From assembly GCF_008014745.1 (NCBI RefSeq), contig NZ_VPFD01000021.1, positions 51,205 through 115,204 on the forward strand: a DNA stretch of 64,000 nt, read 5' to 3'. The translations under genes were made by a program, and so were the position numbers. Below the pieces are notes generated by a model. That model saw only the letters and a program-made list of their open reading frames with translations, was not told the origin of the DNA and made no database searches. Shown here one piece after another: positions 56,101 through 64,000 of this stretch (position 1 is its first letter; every line of letters begins with the position of its first letter). Source of the stretch: Massilia arenae (GTDB taxonomy: Bacteria; Pseudomonadota; Gammaproteobacteria; Burkholderiales; Burkholderiaceae_D).

Positions 56101-58127
56101 TCTGCCTGACCGACACTTTTCAAATGTATGAGAAGGACGACCTGGTCGACGCGCTGCTGGTGGACAACAGCGCACGACGCATGCGGCAGAAGAAGCTGGA
56201 CATCCGCGTCATCTTGGGCAACCCGCCTTACTCGGTCGGTCAGCGCAGCGAGAACGACAATAACGACAACCTTGCATACCCACATCTGGACGCACGCATC
56301 CGCTCGACCTACGCCGAGCGCTCCGATGCGATCCTGGCAAAGGGGCTGTACGACAGCTACATCCGAGCTATCCGATGGGCTAGCGATCGGGTCGGTGAAA
56401 GTGGCGTTATCGGGTTTGTGACCAATGCCAGTTTCCTAGACACCGCAACATTCGACGGGCTGCGCCGGTGCTTGGCCGACGAGTTCAGCAGCATCTACGT
56501 CTTTCACCTGCGCGGCAATCAGCGCACGGCAGGCGAACTATCCCGTAGAGAGGGCGGCAAGATTTTTGGAAGTGGTAGCCGCGCTCCAATCGCCATCTCG
56601 CTCTTGGTGAAAAACCCGTCTGCAAAGGAGCACGGGAAAATCAGCTTCTGCGACATCGGCGACTACCTAAGCAGGGAGGAGAAACTAGCCAAAATCGAGT
56701 CCTTGGGCAGCATTGCCGGCATCACAGCTTCGCAGGGTTGGCAGACCATCACCCCGGACGCCCATGGCGACTGGCTGAAGCAGCGGGACGACGGCTTCCT
56801 AGAGCACATCGTGCTTGGCGACAAGAAAGGCGACGGCCCCAAGTTGTTCGAGAACTTCTCTCTGGGTGTGGTTACTAACCGCGATGCTTGGTGCTACAAC
56901 GCTTCGAAGAAGGCCCTGGCGTCCAACATGACGCGGATGATTACCTTTTATAACGCAGAGGCGACGCGCTTGACTCAGAAGCACCCAGGGTGCGATAAGA
57001 AACAGCGCGAAACCATGCTGGATGATTTCATCAATCCCGATGCGACACAAATTGCCTGGACCCGTTCATTGAAACAAGAGCTGGCTAAAGACAAGCGCTT
57101 TGCATACGACAGTACCTGTATCGTTCCCGGCCTGTATCGACCGTTCAATAAACAGTGGCTGTATTTCAATCGCCGATTCAACGAGATGGTTTACCAGATG
57201 CCGCGCTTCTTCCCGGATCCAAAAGCCAAGAACGTGGTGATCGGCGTGTCTGCATCAGCTTCTCGCAGCGGTTATTCGGTGTTCATCAGCGACCATGTGA
57301 CGAGCCTGCACGCAGTGGACATGGTGGGCTCTCAGTACTTCCCGCTGTACCTGTATGACGATCCCGAACCTGAGGCCAAAGAGGCCATCCCTGAGCAGTC
57401 CACATTATTTGATGAAGCAGGACCGTCGGCTCTAACCTCTGCAAACAGGCGCCGCGACGCCATCACAGCCGAGGGCCTGGCGCACTTCCAATCCGCCTAC
57501 CCTAGCGAGACGATCAGTCGCGAAGATATCTTCTATTACGTCTACGGCCTTTTGCACTCGCCCGACTACCGCGAACGCTTCGCAGACAACTTGGGCAAGG
57601 AGCTGCCGCGTATCCCGTGCGTCAAGACCGCGGCCGACTTCTGGGCGTTCTCCCGCGCCGGCCGCAAACTAGCCGAGCTGCACCTGAACTATGAAAGCGT
57701 TGAGCCCTACCCGCTGAAGATCGACAGCTTAGGCAAGAAGCTCACCGATGCCGACTATCGTGTCGAGAAGATGCGCTACGGCAGAAAAGGAAAGGACAAG
57801 GACCTGACGACCCTGCACTACAACGACAGAATCACCTTGACCGGTATCCCAATGGAGGCCTATGAGTATGTCGTTAACGGCAAGCCAGCGCTTGATTGGG
57901 TAGTCGAGCGCCAAGGCATAAAGACCGACAAGGACAGCGGCATCGTCAACGACGCCAACGATTGGGCGAACGAAACTGTATACGACTCGAAGTATCCGCT
58001 TCAACTGTTCCAGCGGGTTGTCACGGTTAGCTTGGAGACGATGAAAATAGTTCGCGGACTGCCGGCACTCGTGCTGGCTGACGGTAACGCTCAAGCAGCA
58101 TTAGAAGTGATGAAATCAGCGGCATGA
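53151..58127 (+). CDS. Type ISP single-polypeptide restriction-modification enzyme
   Basis: This 1,658-residue protein has all activities of a Type ISP system (LlaGI/LlaBIII class). An Mrr-type nuclease lies at the N-terminus (D66 in GIDLV, Q81-C-K83). A superfamily 2 helicase follows, with GTGKT at 195-199, DEAH at 325-328 and SVGRVMR. A helical coupler leads to an N6-adenine methyltransferase with DPFTGTGTF near 918 and NPPY near 1024. The C-terminal 500 or so residues would recognise DNA. The start is the ATG at 53151, after AAGGA; the upstream extension lacks family sequence. It methylates its own asymmetric site and cuts unmodified phage DNA after translocation. No separate methylase or specificity gene is needed. 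Confidence 0.92.
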   Translation: MSALSNLLATFRNAAVSEREKGTYFEELIVAYLRNEATYRDLYSDVWTYAEWAKLQGVDGRDVGIDLVAKTAGTNEFHAIQCKLYAEDYRLQKADIDSFFTASGKKPFVHRIIVCTTNHWSTHAEEALRDQQPPVSKIDLNDLENSQIEWGKYQPKTAPVLKVKKELRPHQQQALDAALSRLQTVDRGKLIMACGTGKTFTSLKIAEALAGAGKRVLFLVPSLSLLSQTLTEWTQESATPLHSFAVCSDSDVGKKRQKDDDTVQTFTHELRYPATTQPARLATEMAKRHDAAHMNVVFSTYHSIDVISRAQQEHGLADFDLIVCDEAHRTTGATFGDDDESNFVKVHDAAFIRSEKRLYMTATPRIYGDNAKAKAEAGSVALCSMDDETLYGPELHVITFSEAVRRGLLVDYKVIVLSVEESHVSRRIQSLLKDENNQLKVDDAAKIIGCWKALAKQGLTGDLSGDHEAMKRAVAFCQVIEVSKGAKSHKVSSKNIAGMFQAVVEAYQESEEDDAASTLACEAEHVDGSMNASEKETKLAWLKADAAPDTCRILSNVRCLSEGVDVPALDAVLFLTPRNSQVDVVQSVGRVMRNAPGKKRGYVVLPVVVPAGVEPHEALNDNKTYAVVWQVLQALRSHDDRFDAMVNKLDLVGKDTSKMEVVAITDKVQRKQDKPKKPKNKDTGKGSFIVGESPAKPYYKQEQASLSFEIGEIEKAIYAKLVQKVGNRHHWEDWANDIAKIARTHIDRITAIVEDPAHEKERAAFNAFAHELRDDLNGSISDGEVIEMLAQHLITKPVFDALFEDYSFAQHNPMSLAMQAVLDVLQEHRLDKEVDTLQRFYDSVKMRAQGIDNATGKQKIVVELYDKFFRNAFPKMTERLGIVYTPVEVVDFIIHSVAHILKTEFGQTLGSEGVHIIDPFTGTGTFITRLLQSGLIAPQHLPHKYKHEIHANELVLLAYYIAAINIEAVYHGIVGGSYQPFEGICLTDTFQMYEKDDLVDALLVDNSARRMRQKKLDIRVILGNPPYSVGQRSENDNNDNLAYPHLDARIRSTYAERSDAILAKGLYDSYIRAIRWASDRVGESGVIGFVTNASFLDTATFDGLRRCLADEFSSIYVFHLRGNQRTAGELSRREGGKIFGSGSRAPIAISLLVKNPSAKEHGKISFCDIGDYLSREEKLAKIESLGSIAGITASQGWQTITPDAHGDWLKQRDDGFLEHIVLGDKKGDGPKLFENFSLGVVTNRDAWCYNASKKALASNMTRMITFYNAEATRLTQKHPGCDKKQRETMLDDFINPDATQIAWTRSLKQELAKDKRFAYDSTCIVPGLYRPFNKQWLYFNRRFNEMVYQMPRFFPDPKAKNVVIGVSASASRSGYSVFISDHVTSLHAVDMVGSQYFPLYLYDDPEPEAKEAIPEQSTLFDEAGPSALTSANRRRDAITAEGLAHFQSAYPSETISREDIFYYVYGLLHSPDYRERFADNLGKELPRIPCVKTAADFWAFSRAGRKLAELHLNYESVEPYPLKIDSLGKKLTDADYRVEKMRYGRKGKDKDLTTLHYNDRITLTGIPMEAYEYVVNGKPALDWVVERQGIKTDKDSGIVNDANDWANETVYDSKYPLQLFQRVVTVSLETMKIVRGLPALVLADGNAQAALEVMKSAA

Positions 58128-58549
58128 CGAACAGGCACAAGAAATCGACGCAAATAAGAAAGCATCGCGCTATTGCCAGCTGCATCGAGGCAGTCTGGTG
58201 GTCTTGCGTTCGGCGCCCACGGCGCGCGCCTAACCGCTGACGCTAAGCGAAGTGCTTGTCTTCCTCAGACCAGCTGATTCTTTCCTAGGGCGCGCCAAAA
58301 AAAATTTTGAGGGCCCGACCTATATGGACGCGCGAGACGGGGGCCATGGCTTTGGCCCCCCCGGCAGGTCCCCCCTCGCGTGAAGGCTTCCACCGCTCGC
58401 ACGTTCTGCGCACCACCGCCTTTAACGAGCTGAAGGTGCCGCGAGTCCTTGACGTGGAATTTACCCAGCAGGGCAGGCGGCTGCCTCCCTCAGGCTGACT
58501 GCGCCTCAACAGGCTGGTAGCCTAGGTATGATGTTCAGCACATAATAAC
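58128..58549. other. Gap with island debris
   Basis: This 422-base stretch follows the restriction gene. It contains an A-run/T-run motif near 58300 and a GGGGGCCA/TGGCCCCC hairpin at 58339-58360. Short ORFs (for example 58307-58498) have no recognisable family. It looks like the junction left when the N-terminus of the DUF499 gene was deleted. Confidence 0.4.
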
Positions 58550-59494
58550 TTGGAGGAGGCGCCTGGCGCCAAGCACATAAACGAACAACGATTTCTAGGC
58601 GCTTTTGGATCCGCCGTTCCTGGCGAACACTACGGCGAACTGACCGTCAACGGGTCGAACACGGCGATCCGCCTCATCGGGCAAAACCTGACCAACATGT
58701 CGACGGCAAAAACGGTCATCAATCGCGTGGAAGAGATTGAGCGTGTGCTTAAAGAGAACGAGCTGCTCATCAACGAGTGGGCCCCGATTCACTTGGCCAA
58801 AATGCTCCAGACCTGGTTCTGGAAGGACGACACGCCGACCGCCGGCGCGTTGGATGTGTGGCAGAAGACGTGCTGCTATCTGTATCTGCCGCGGCTGCGC
58901 GACTCCGACACTATCCGCTCGACGATCGCCGCGGGCCTCTCATCGCGCGATTTCTTCGGCATCGCATATGGGGTCGAGGAAGAGCGCTATCAGGGGTTCC
59001 ACTTCGGAGAGAACACGACCCCAATTTTCGACGAGTCGCTTTTGCTAATCGATCCCAATGCGTCGTCGATCTTTGCCGCGCGGCTTGCAGAGGAGGCGGC
59101 CGAGCGTGAGGCGAAAGCCAAAGGCGAAGCGGCTGGGGCGGCTAGCGTCGAGGGACAACCGACGCCGAGCGGCGCCGCCACATCTAAGGCGGAGGGAGCC
59201 TCGGCGTCCGGCTCGACGACAAGTGCCGCTGGGTCGGGTCCAGGCGGATCGAGCGCATCGGCTAAGAAGCGCATGTTTTTCGGTTCGGTAGAGCTCAATC
59301 CGAACCAAGCAAAATTGCAGTTTTCAGATGTGGCTGAAGAGGTACTGATGCTGTTGAACAAGCCGGGCGTTAAACTACGTATAGCTGTTGAGATCGAGGC
59401 CGAATTGCCGAGCGGGTTCGACGAAAGTGTCCAGCGGGCTGTGCGTGAAAACTGCGACCAGTTGAAATTCAAGAACCGTTCATTTGAAGAGTGA
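58550..59494 (+). pseudogene. Truncated DUF499-type AAA+ ATPase (C-terminal part only)
   Basis: The 314-residue frame resembles the C-terminus of DUF499 proteins: a segment with KMLQTWFWKDDTPTAG and YLYLPRLRDSDTIRS, an Ala/Ser/Gly-rich linker, and the closing module FFGSVELNPNQAKLQF with VEIEAELPSGFDESVQRAV. The P-loop half, normally some 700 residues, is missing. The only start is a poor TTG just after a stop at 58529. Full-length DUF499 ATPases travel with DUF1156 methylases and helicases in phage-defence islands, so this is probably the remnant of a second system. Confidence 0.6.
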
Positions 59495-59629
59495 ACGGCC
59501 TTTGAGTCCGTAGGCGGCGGTGGTCTCCTTGCTGGCGTAAAGTCGGGACGACCACCCCGCGGATGATGAAATTTGAGGTACCGCGCATGAGATATTCATG
59601 ACGTATCTTTAGTATGGCGAGAGGGAAAA

Positions 59630-60004
59630 ATGACCGCAGACGTAGTAGAACTGGCTTATAAGGGAGAGTGGCCCGAGCTCCTGCGTCATTTGGAAAGCCA
59701 ACCCCATCTGGTGAACTCCATCAGTGCCAAGGGCTACACCCCTTTGCACCAGGCAGCGTGGCACGGCGCGAGCCCTCGCGTGATCGGCGCACTGCTTGTG
59801 CTGGGAGCCAACGCCTCGGCCCGCACTTTCAATCGGGATCAGTCTGCAGCTGACATTGCCTTAGAAAAGCATCCGGAACGAGAGGATTTGCACTTTCTCT
59901 TAAGCGACCGCAGCCGGTCTCTCGCTCCGTTACTTCGCAAGCTAGTAGCGGAGATGCCCGAACTCTTTACTGACTACGACGGCAACCAACTGGCGACCAT
60001 TTGA
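59630..60004 (+). CDS. Small ankyrin-repeat protein
   Basis: The 124-residue protein has AGGG just upstream of its ATG. The ankyrin consensus is clear in KGYTPLHQAAWHGASPRVIGA and LLVLGANASART, giving two to three repeats over residues about 5-85. It is probably a protein-binding module; the partner is unknown. It stands between two decayed genes. Confidence 0.7.
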   Translation: MTADVVELAYKGEWPELLRHLESQPHLVNSISAKGYTPLHQAAWHGASPRVIGALLVLGANASARTFNRDQSAADIALEKHPEREDLHFLLSDRSRSLAPLLRKLVAEMPELFTDYDGNQLATI

Positions 60005-60094
60005 TTCGTCATCTTCTCGTTCATCCATACGCAACCCTGAGATTTCATGTGCATCCATGCATGACATGCCTCGTGGGCAGTGTAGGCGATATGG

Positions 60095-60374
60095 ACAGCA
60101 TTGCGGCGCAAGATCGCGGTCGAGGGGCGCGAGCTGTACCTGACGCTCAGCATGGGCATTGCCCTGTTCCCACAGGACGGGCTGGATTACCATGCCCTGG
60201 TGCGCAACGCCGACACCGCCCTGTACCGCGCTAAGGCCGCCGGGCGCAACGGCTGGCAGTTCTTCGACAGTTCCATGGCGCGCTAGGTCGAGCATCGGCT
60301 GGACATGGAAACCGCCCTGTGGCAAGCCATCGAACACGAAGAATTCCGCCTGTACTACCAGCCCAAGCTCTCGC
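60095..60374 (+). pseudogene. GGDEF-EAL diguanylate cyclase/phosphodiesterase remnant
   Basis: The C-terminal part of a GGDEF domain is readable (VEGRELYLTLSMGIALFP, ADTALYRAKAAGRNGWQFF). A TAG at 60284-60286 follows. In the same frame the N-terminus of an EAL domain continues (METALWQAIEHEEFRLYYQP), and is then cut off near 60374. The TAG stands where CAG (Gln) would be expected, so a nonsense change and deletions at both ends have removed function. Confidence 0.75.
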
Positions 60375-60566
60375 TCAGGACGCATTCGTTCTTCTTCGAC
60401 ATTAGAAACCATATTATCGGGTTCTCTAGTGTATGGAGTTTAAATTCGAGGTATTCACTAGAATCCTCTTCAAGAGTGGCTGCAAGCCGACGGTTGGCGG
60501 CGCATCCGTGAAGCAGTCTTCCTACGCCTGCGGGCCAACGGTTACAGCTTCCTGTTCCGCAGATTA
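60375..60566. other. Junction sequence between GGDEF-EAL remnant and Dyp gene
   Basis: The 192 bases are AT-richer on the left. A frame near 60460-60570 reads EWLQADGWRRIREAVFLRLRA-like sequence, the tail of an unidentified protein. No intact gene is present. Confidence 0.35.
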
Positions 60567-61943
60567 TTAACGTGCCCAACCGGCCTCGCCGATCCAGCGT
60601 AGCGCTGCCAGCGAGGGCATGAACAGGTACTCGCCGCCCTTGAGCTGGTTGAAAGTAGTCACGCCGTCCAACCGGCGCCGCACTGGCGACTGTGGCAGCG
60701 TGAAACTGCCAGGCGTCTCGTGCAGGCCGACGATAGCGTCGCGCTCCGTGCCCAAGTCGATGAAATTGCCGCGGTTGATCCATTCCTGTTGAAGAAACTC
60801 GATGGTGTCATAGGCGCGTGCACTGATGAAGATGAAGAAGATGCCGCGTTCACTCCGTGCATCGTCTGCCGCCGTTACCTCGCGACTCCATTTGGGGCCG
60901 AAGGTCGAGGACCGCCGGATAATGCGGTGGATGTTCACATCGGTCAGGATCGTTAGCCTGCTGTCGCGCGGATTCAGGCGCCGCATGTGGGACGCATGCG
61001 GGCAGACCAGGCCGCGCGGATCCGTCGAAAAATCGAAATCGTTGTTGCGGTTCGGGTCGGCGCCCAGTGCCGGATCGTCGCGCCCCGGCGCCAGGATCAG
61101 TGGCGCCCCGCTACGCCAGCGGCCGACCAGCTTAGCAGCAAGCAGCTCTTCCTCCTGTTCGCCGGAGGCATGGCTGCGCACGAAATCATTGAAGGCGCCG
61201 ACCTGGCTGGCGTACTTGCGCAGCACCACGAAGGAGCCGTTGCGCCCCAGTTCAGGCGGATCGGGCATCGCCACCGGCGCCCCGTTCTCGCTGTCTTCGC
61301 CGAGGATGAATTCGCCGGCCGCGATCGCACGCTCCTGGCCCGGCACCGGATCGACGCCGCTGCCGGCGACTGCCGGCTGCGAAATCGAATCGCGGAAGCC
61401 GAAGGGATTCTTGGCGTCGGCATCGGCGCCGAAGGCATGGGTGCCGACCAGGGTCACGCCGTGCGAGCGCGCCAGTTCGCCCATGGCCTTGGCGCGTGCG
61501 ACGTCGAGCGCGGCCTCGTCGCGCGCGTAGATCGTCAGCGCGAGGTGGCAGGCGCCGGGGCGGAAGGCCTCGTCCCAGTGTTCGGGCGCATTGCCGCCGA
61601 TGTCGCGCAGTTGTTCGGCGCGTGCCGCCATGCCTTGCTGGAAGGGCAGGGGAAAACTCTTCAGCGAGGATTCCGGTAGGCCCAGCGCCTTCAGGCCCTG
61701 GAAACTGAGCGCCGCGCCAATCCAGGCTTCGCGGTCGTCGGTCCAGCCAGCCGCGGAGGGGATGTGGGCGGCTAGGCGGCGCACAAGGTCCCGTCCTCCT
61801 TCCGCCTCGTCGATATGCAGCATCGCGTGGATGCCGACATAGGGTTCGGGGCGCGAGCGCAGGATCAGGGCCTGGATGTCGTCCAGGGCCAGCGTGACCC
61901 GTTCGCGCCGGAAGCGCGCCTTCAGATCGGTGAGCAGGCTCAT
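60567..61943 (-). CDS. Dyp-type heme peroxidase
   Basis: The 458-residue protein has the Dyp fold signature GFRDSISQP, where Asp185 matches the catalytic aspartate of GxxDG and the last Gly is replaced by Ser. HASHMRRLNPRD at about 316-327 is the conserved heme-proximal region. It lacks a Tat signal, so it is likely cytoplasmic or encapsulated. Dyp peroxidases oxidise dyes, phenolics and lignin-like compounds with peroxide. The ATG at 61943 lies one base after the stop of the preceding gene, so it is the last gene of a three-gene operon. Confidence 0.88.
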   Translation of the reverse strand: MSLLTDLKARFRRERVTLALDDIQALILRSRPEPYVGIHAMLHIDEAEGGRDLVRRLAAHIPSAAGWTDDREAWIGAALSFQGLKALGLPESSLKSFPLPFQQGMAARAEQLRDIGGNAPEHWDEAFRPGACHLALTIYARDEAALDVARAKAMGELARSHGVTLVGTHAFGADADAKNPFGFRDSISQPAVAGSGVDPVPGQERAIAAGEFILGEDSENGAPVAMPDPPELGRNGSFVVLRKYASQVGAFNDFVRSHASGEQEEELLAAKLVGRWRSGAPLILAPGRDDPALGADPNRNNDFDFSTDPRGLVCPHASHMRRLNPRDSRLTILTDVNIHRIIRRSSTFGPKWSREVTAADDARSERGIFFIFISARAYDTIEFLQQEWINRGNFIDLGTERDAIVGLHETPGSFTLPQSPVRRRLDGVTTFNQLKGGEYLFMPSLAALRWIGEAGWAR

Positions 61944-61944
61944 G

Positions 61945-62643
61945 TCAGTAATCCACCCCTTCCGGCTGCGAGATCGCGGCCGTGAGCGTATCGAGCGCCT
62001 TGCGCGTCGTCTCGTCTGCGGGCGGATGCGCGGCCATGGCGTCGAAGAAGGCATCCAGCGCCTTTTCCATGCGCTGGTAGCGGCGGGTGTCGACCACTGT
62101 CACCTGCGGATTGGCGACGAACCAGCCGGCGGCGTCGATCTGGTGCGAGGCGATGAAGTCCTTCACTTGCGGACTGGCGATGCCGGGCCAGCCTTCCACG
62201 TTCGCGAACAGCAGGTCCATCAGTTCCGGGATCTTGGTCGCGAAATCGTTGATGTAGCTGTCCCAGTCGCCGTCATAGGTGGTGGCGAACAGGATGCGGG
62301 TGTCGTTGTCGAAGAAGACGAAACGCATGTCGTGCAAGGTGGAGACGCGTTGGGCGCCGTCCATATTGCCGTTGGTGAGATCGAAAATGCGGCGCAGGCG
62401 GTCGGCGCCGCCCGGCTTGAGCTGCGCGATGGCGGTCAGCTCGGACACGTTGCCGGATTGCTTGCCGGCGCGCCCGGCCGACCTGGCGCTGCCCTTCAGG
62501 TCGGGATTGTGCTTTCGCACCATCGCTTCCAGCGCGATCTTCGCAAGATGCGGCGCGTCGTGCGCCACCGCGTCGATGCGGCGCCTGACTTCCTGCAGCC
62601 AGGTTTCGTCGTCCAGGCGCGGGTCGGTGGTTTTCTCGGTCAT
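61945..62643 (-). CDS. Unknown protein between catalase-like and Dyp genes (232 aa)
   Basis: The product is soluble, with no signal peptide. Residues about 85-165 (LHDMRFVFFDNDTRILFATT and DGDWDSYINDF) read like a ferredoxin-like alpha/beta fold, related in feel to EthD or chlorite-dismutase domains. I cannot name the family. Tight spacing on both sides (12 bases and 1 base) makes it a constant partner of the two heme proteins here. Confidence 0.75.
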   Translation of the reverse strand: MTEKTTDPRLDDETWLQEVRRRIDAVAHDAPHLAKIALEAMVRKHNPDLKGSARSAGRAGKQSGNVSELTAIAQLKPGGADRLRRIFDLTNGNMDGAQRVSTLHDMRFVFFDNDTRILFATTYDGDWDSYINDFATKIPELMDLLFANVEGWPGIASPQVKDFIASHQIDAAGWFVANPQVTVVDTRRYQRMEKALDAFFDAMAAHPPADETTRKALDTLTAAISQPEGVDY

Positions 62644-62655
62644 GGTTCTGGCTCC

Positions 62656-63741
62656 TCAATCGGGAATGTCGGAAGGCTGCGATGGCTCCGTGCGCGGCCG
62701 CGCGTTCATCGTGTGGCGATATGCGCTCGAACGCTCATAGGCCGCGCGCCGGATGCGCATGATGCCGCCCAGCGGCCGGTGTGCCTCGATGCCGTTCCAG
62801 GGGTTGAAGGAAAGGACATCGTCGCCATACACTTGGCGCTGCGGCGTCGCCGTCGGTTGCGGAGGGAAGCGCAGCGTGGCGATAGGGCAGTGTGGCGAAC
62901 GCGCCTCGCTCCATCGTACGGCGGCGTCTTCGACCGGCATCGCCGCCAGATCGACGCACAACTGCGCCGACAGTTCGTATTCGGCGCCATGCTCGGCAAA
63001 GAAGGCGCTGACGGCGTCGCGCATGCAGGCATCATGCACCTCTGTCAGAGGCTGCCCTGTTAACGTACGCACCTCCGCAGACTTGGGCGCGAGCGCGAGC
63101 TTGGCAATGTAGTCGCCAAAGCGGATCGCCGCCTGCGTGTGGTAAGTCTCGCCGAGCGGATGGTAATTATCGCGCGCCAATCCTTCGAGCGTTGCGCCTG
63201 GTTCCATACCCAGTGCCTGCACTAGCTCTTTCGCGCCACGCGCGGTGCCAGCCACCAGCCGTTGGAAGGTATCCGGCGCATGTGAATTGGCTTCGAGCAG
63301 CGCTAGCATCTGCTTGTACTTGGGGATGGTGCCGAAGGCGAGCACCGGAAAGTTCACCATCAGGAAGTCTTGGTTGGCGCCAGCAATGCCGGGCGACAGG
63401 CGCTCGCCCTCCACGCCCATCACCTTGAGCGCAAAGCCGCGCGGTGCCGGAATCTTGTCGGAGTGGATGTCGCCGGGTGCCGAGGATAGGCGCGCGACAA
63501 CGTGGTAGCTGCGCGCCTCGGCGAAAATCCCCTGGCGCAGCTCGGGCGGCAAATTCGCATGCACCGCTAGTTCGCCAATCAGCAGGCCATTGGACTTGGC
63601 ATGGGCGTCGCGGACTGCGTGACGGTGGCGCTCGAACGCGCAGCGGTTGGCGGCCGCCATCTGTTCGACGATCTGGTCTGTGAGGTGTGCTTCGTCTTCA
63701 GAAACCGTTTCTACATCAGGGGCATAGGGCAAAGGACGCAC
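62656..63741 (-). CDS. Catalase-family (SrpA-like) heme protein
   Basis: The 361-residue protein is shorter than true catalases (about 480 or more). It keeps the N-terminal fold with ARSYHVVARLSSAPGDIHSD, GFALKVMGVEGERL and the asparagine-type region DFLMVNFPVLAFG. Members of this class are peroxidases or allene-oxide/hydroperoxide-active enzymes rather than classical catalases. The start is a GTG at 63741, eight bases after AAGGAG. It is the first gene of the operon. Confidence 0.82.
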   Translation of the reverse strand: MRPLPYAPDVETVSEDEAHLTDQIVEQMAAANRCAFERHRHAVRDAHAKSNGLLIGELAVHANLPPELRQGIFAEARSYHVVARLSSAPGDIHSDKIPAPRGFALKVMGVEGERLSPGIAGANQDFLMVNFPVLAFGTIPKYKQMLALLEANSHAPDTFQRLVAGTARGAKELVQALGMEPGATLEGLARDNYHPLGETYHTQAAIRFGDYIAKLALAPKSAEVRTLTGQPLTEVHDACMRDAVSAFFAEHGAEYELSAQLCVDLAAMPVEDAAVRWSEARSPHCPIATLRFPPQPTATPQRQVYGDDVLSFNPWNGIEAHRPLGGIMRIRRAAYERSSAYRHTMNARPRTEPSQPSDIPD

Positions 63742-63912
63742 AGCGACACTCCTTAAAAAGTTGCATTAAAAGCATCATGAAAGTGTATGTTAGGAGATAA
63801 TTTGTTGCAGTGCAACCGAGTGAACACTCTATCGTAAAGCTTGACACAACTGCTGCCTGATCTTTCGGCCAAATTTGCCACGCGTAGACGACAGGGAGGA
63901 CGGTCTACACTC

Positions 63913-64000
63913 TGAATCGCCCCGGGTTTTGTAGAGGCTCCATTCTTTGAGAAAATGGAGCCATGAAGAAGCAACCCAAGTATTCCCCCGAAGTCATTGA
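63913..64000 (+). mobile_element. Left end of an IS3-family insertion sequence (truncated by the window)
   Basis: TGAATCGCCCCGGGTTTTG at 63913 resembles the terminal inverted repeat of IS3-group elements. It is followed 50 bases later by a transposase OrfA start. The right end is outside the window. It lies about 170 bases upstream of the catalase-like gene. Confidence 0.7.
63963..64000 (+). CDS. IS3-family transposase OrfA (first codons only)
   Basis: MKKQPKYSPEVI is the typical start of an IS3-type OrfA helix-turn-helix protein. GGAG stands just before the ATG. The rest of the gene is outside the window. Confidence 0.65.
   Translation, partial: MKKQPKYSPEVI

Noticed and set aside
58307..58498. 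63-codon ORF between the Type ISP gene and the DUF499 fragment
   Set aside because: It includes a GC hairpin, has no ribosome site and no family match; it looks like junction debris.

Overview
The window is GC-rich and densely coded, and reads like the chromosome of a betaproteobacterium, probably of the order Burkholderiales and most like Oxalobacteraceae such as Massilia. This placement is an inference. It rests on the gene run yebC-purD-hemF-nadD-rsfS-rlmH-maf-rng, on the tungstate/FdhD cluster, and on protein sequences recognised by eye. No database search was possible.

Layout. Positions 1-8749 (minus strand) hold a very large repetitive adhesin of VCBS and cadherin-like domains. It runs off the left edge and is broken by a frameshift near 7022-7030. 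dnaE follows (9268-12762), then a surface-polysaccharide block with a family 2 glycosyltransferase, an O-antigen ligase and an MsbA-type flippase. Next come a rare glycoside hydrolase/RmlD fusion, a small unknown protein and an acyl-CoA synthetase-like enzyme. fdhD-tupB-tupC-tupA (21321-24429) couples tungstate import to formate dehydrogenase maturation. A zinc-ribbon membrane protein and a large HPII-type catalase follow. At 28183-32084 two overlapping dynamin-like GTPase genes, resembling LeoA and LeoC, sit just downstream of rng. From rng to yebC (32203-39312) is a conserved housekeeping run on the minus strand. 39403-50435 carries a DUF2182 membrane protein, methylglyoxal synthase, a quinone oxidoreductase, a luciferase-like oxidoreductase, a LacI regulator with tandem operators in front of glucarate dehydratase, a DUF4136 lipoprotein, aminopeptidase N and fructose-1,6-bisphosphatase.

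A tRNA-Thr(CGT) at 50575-50650 marks the start of an accessory region (about 50.65-60.57 kb). It has an XRE repressor with twin operators, three small genes of unknown function, a single-polypeptide Type ISP restriction-modification enzyme, a truncated DUF499 ATPase, an ankyrin protein and a decayed GGDEF-EAL fragment. No integrase is visible. The window ends with a three-gene heme-protein operon (catalase-like, unknown, Dyp-type peroxidase) and the left end of an IS3-family insertion sequence.

Recurring structure. A 29-bp REP-like palindromic repeat occurs seven times: three inverted pairs with spacers of 29-47 bp and one single copy. The single copy is translated into the C-terminus of the acyl-CoA synthetase-like protein. 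The most interesting accessory pieces are the dynamin pair with its hairpin leader, the tRNA-linked defence island, and the catalase-like/unknown/Dyp trio.
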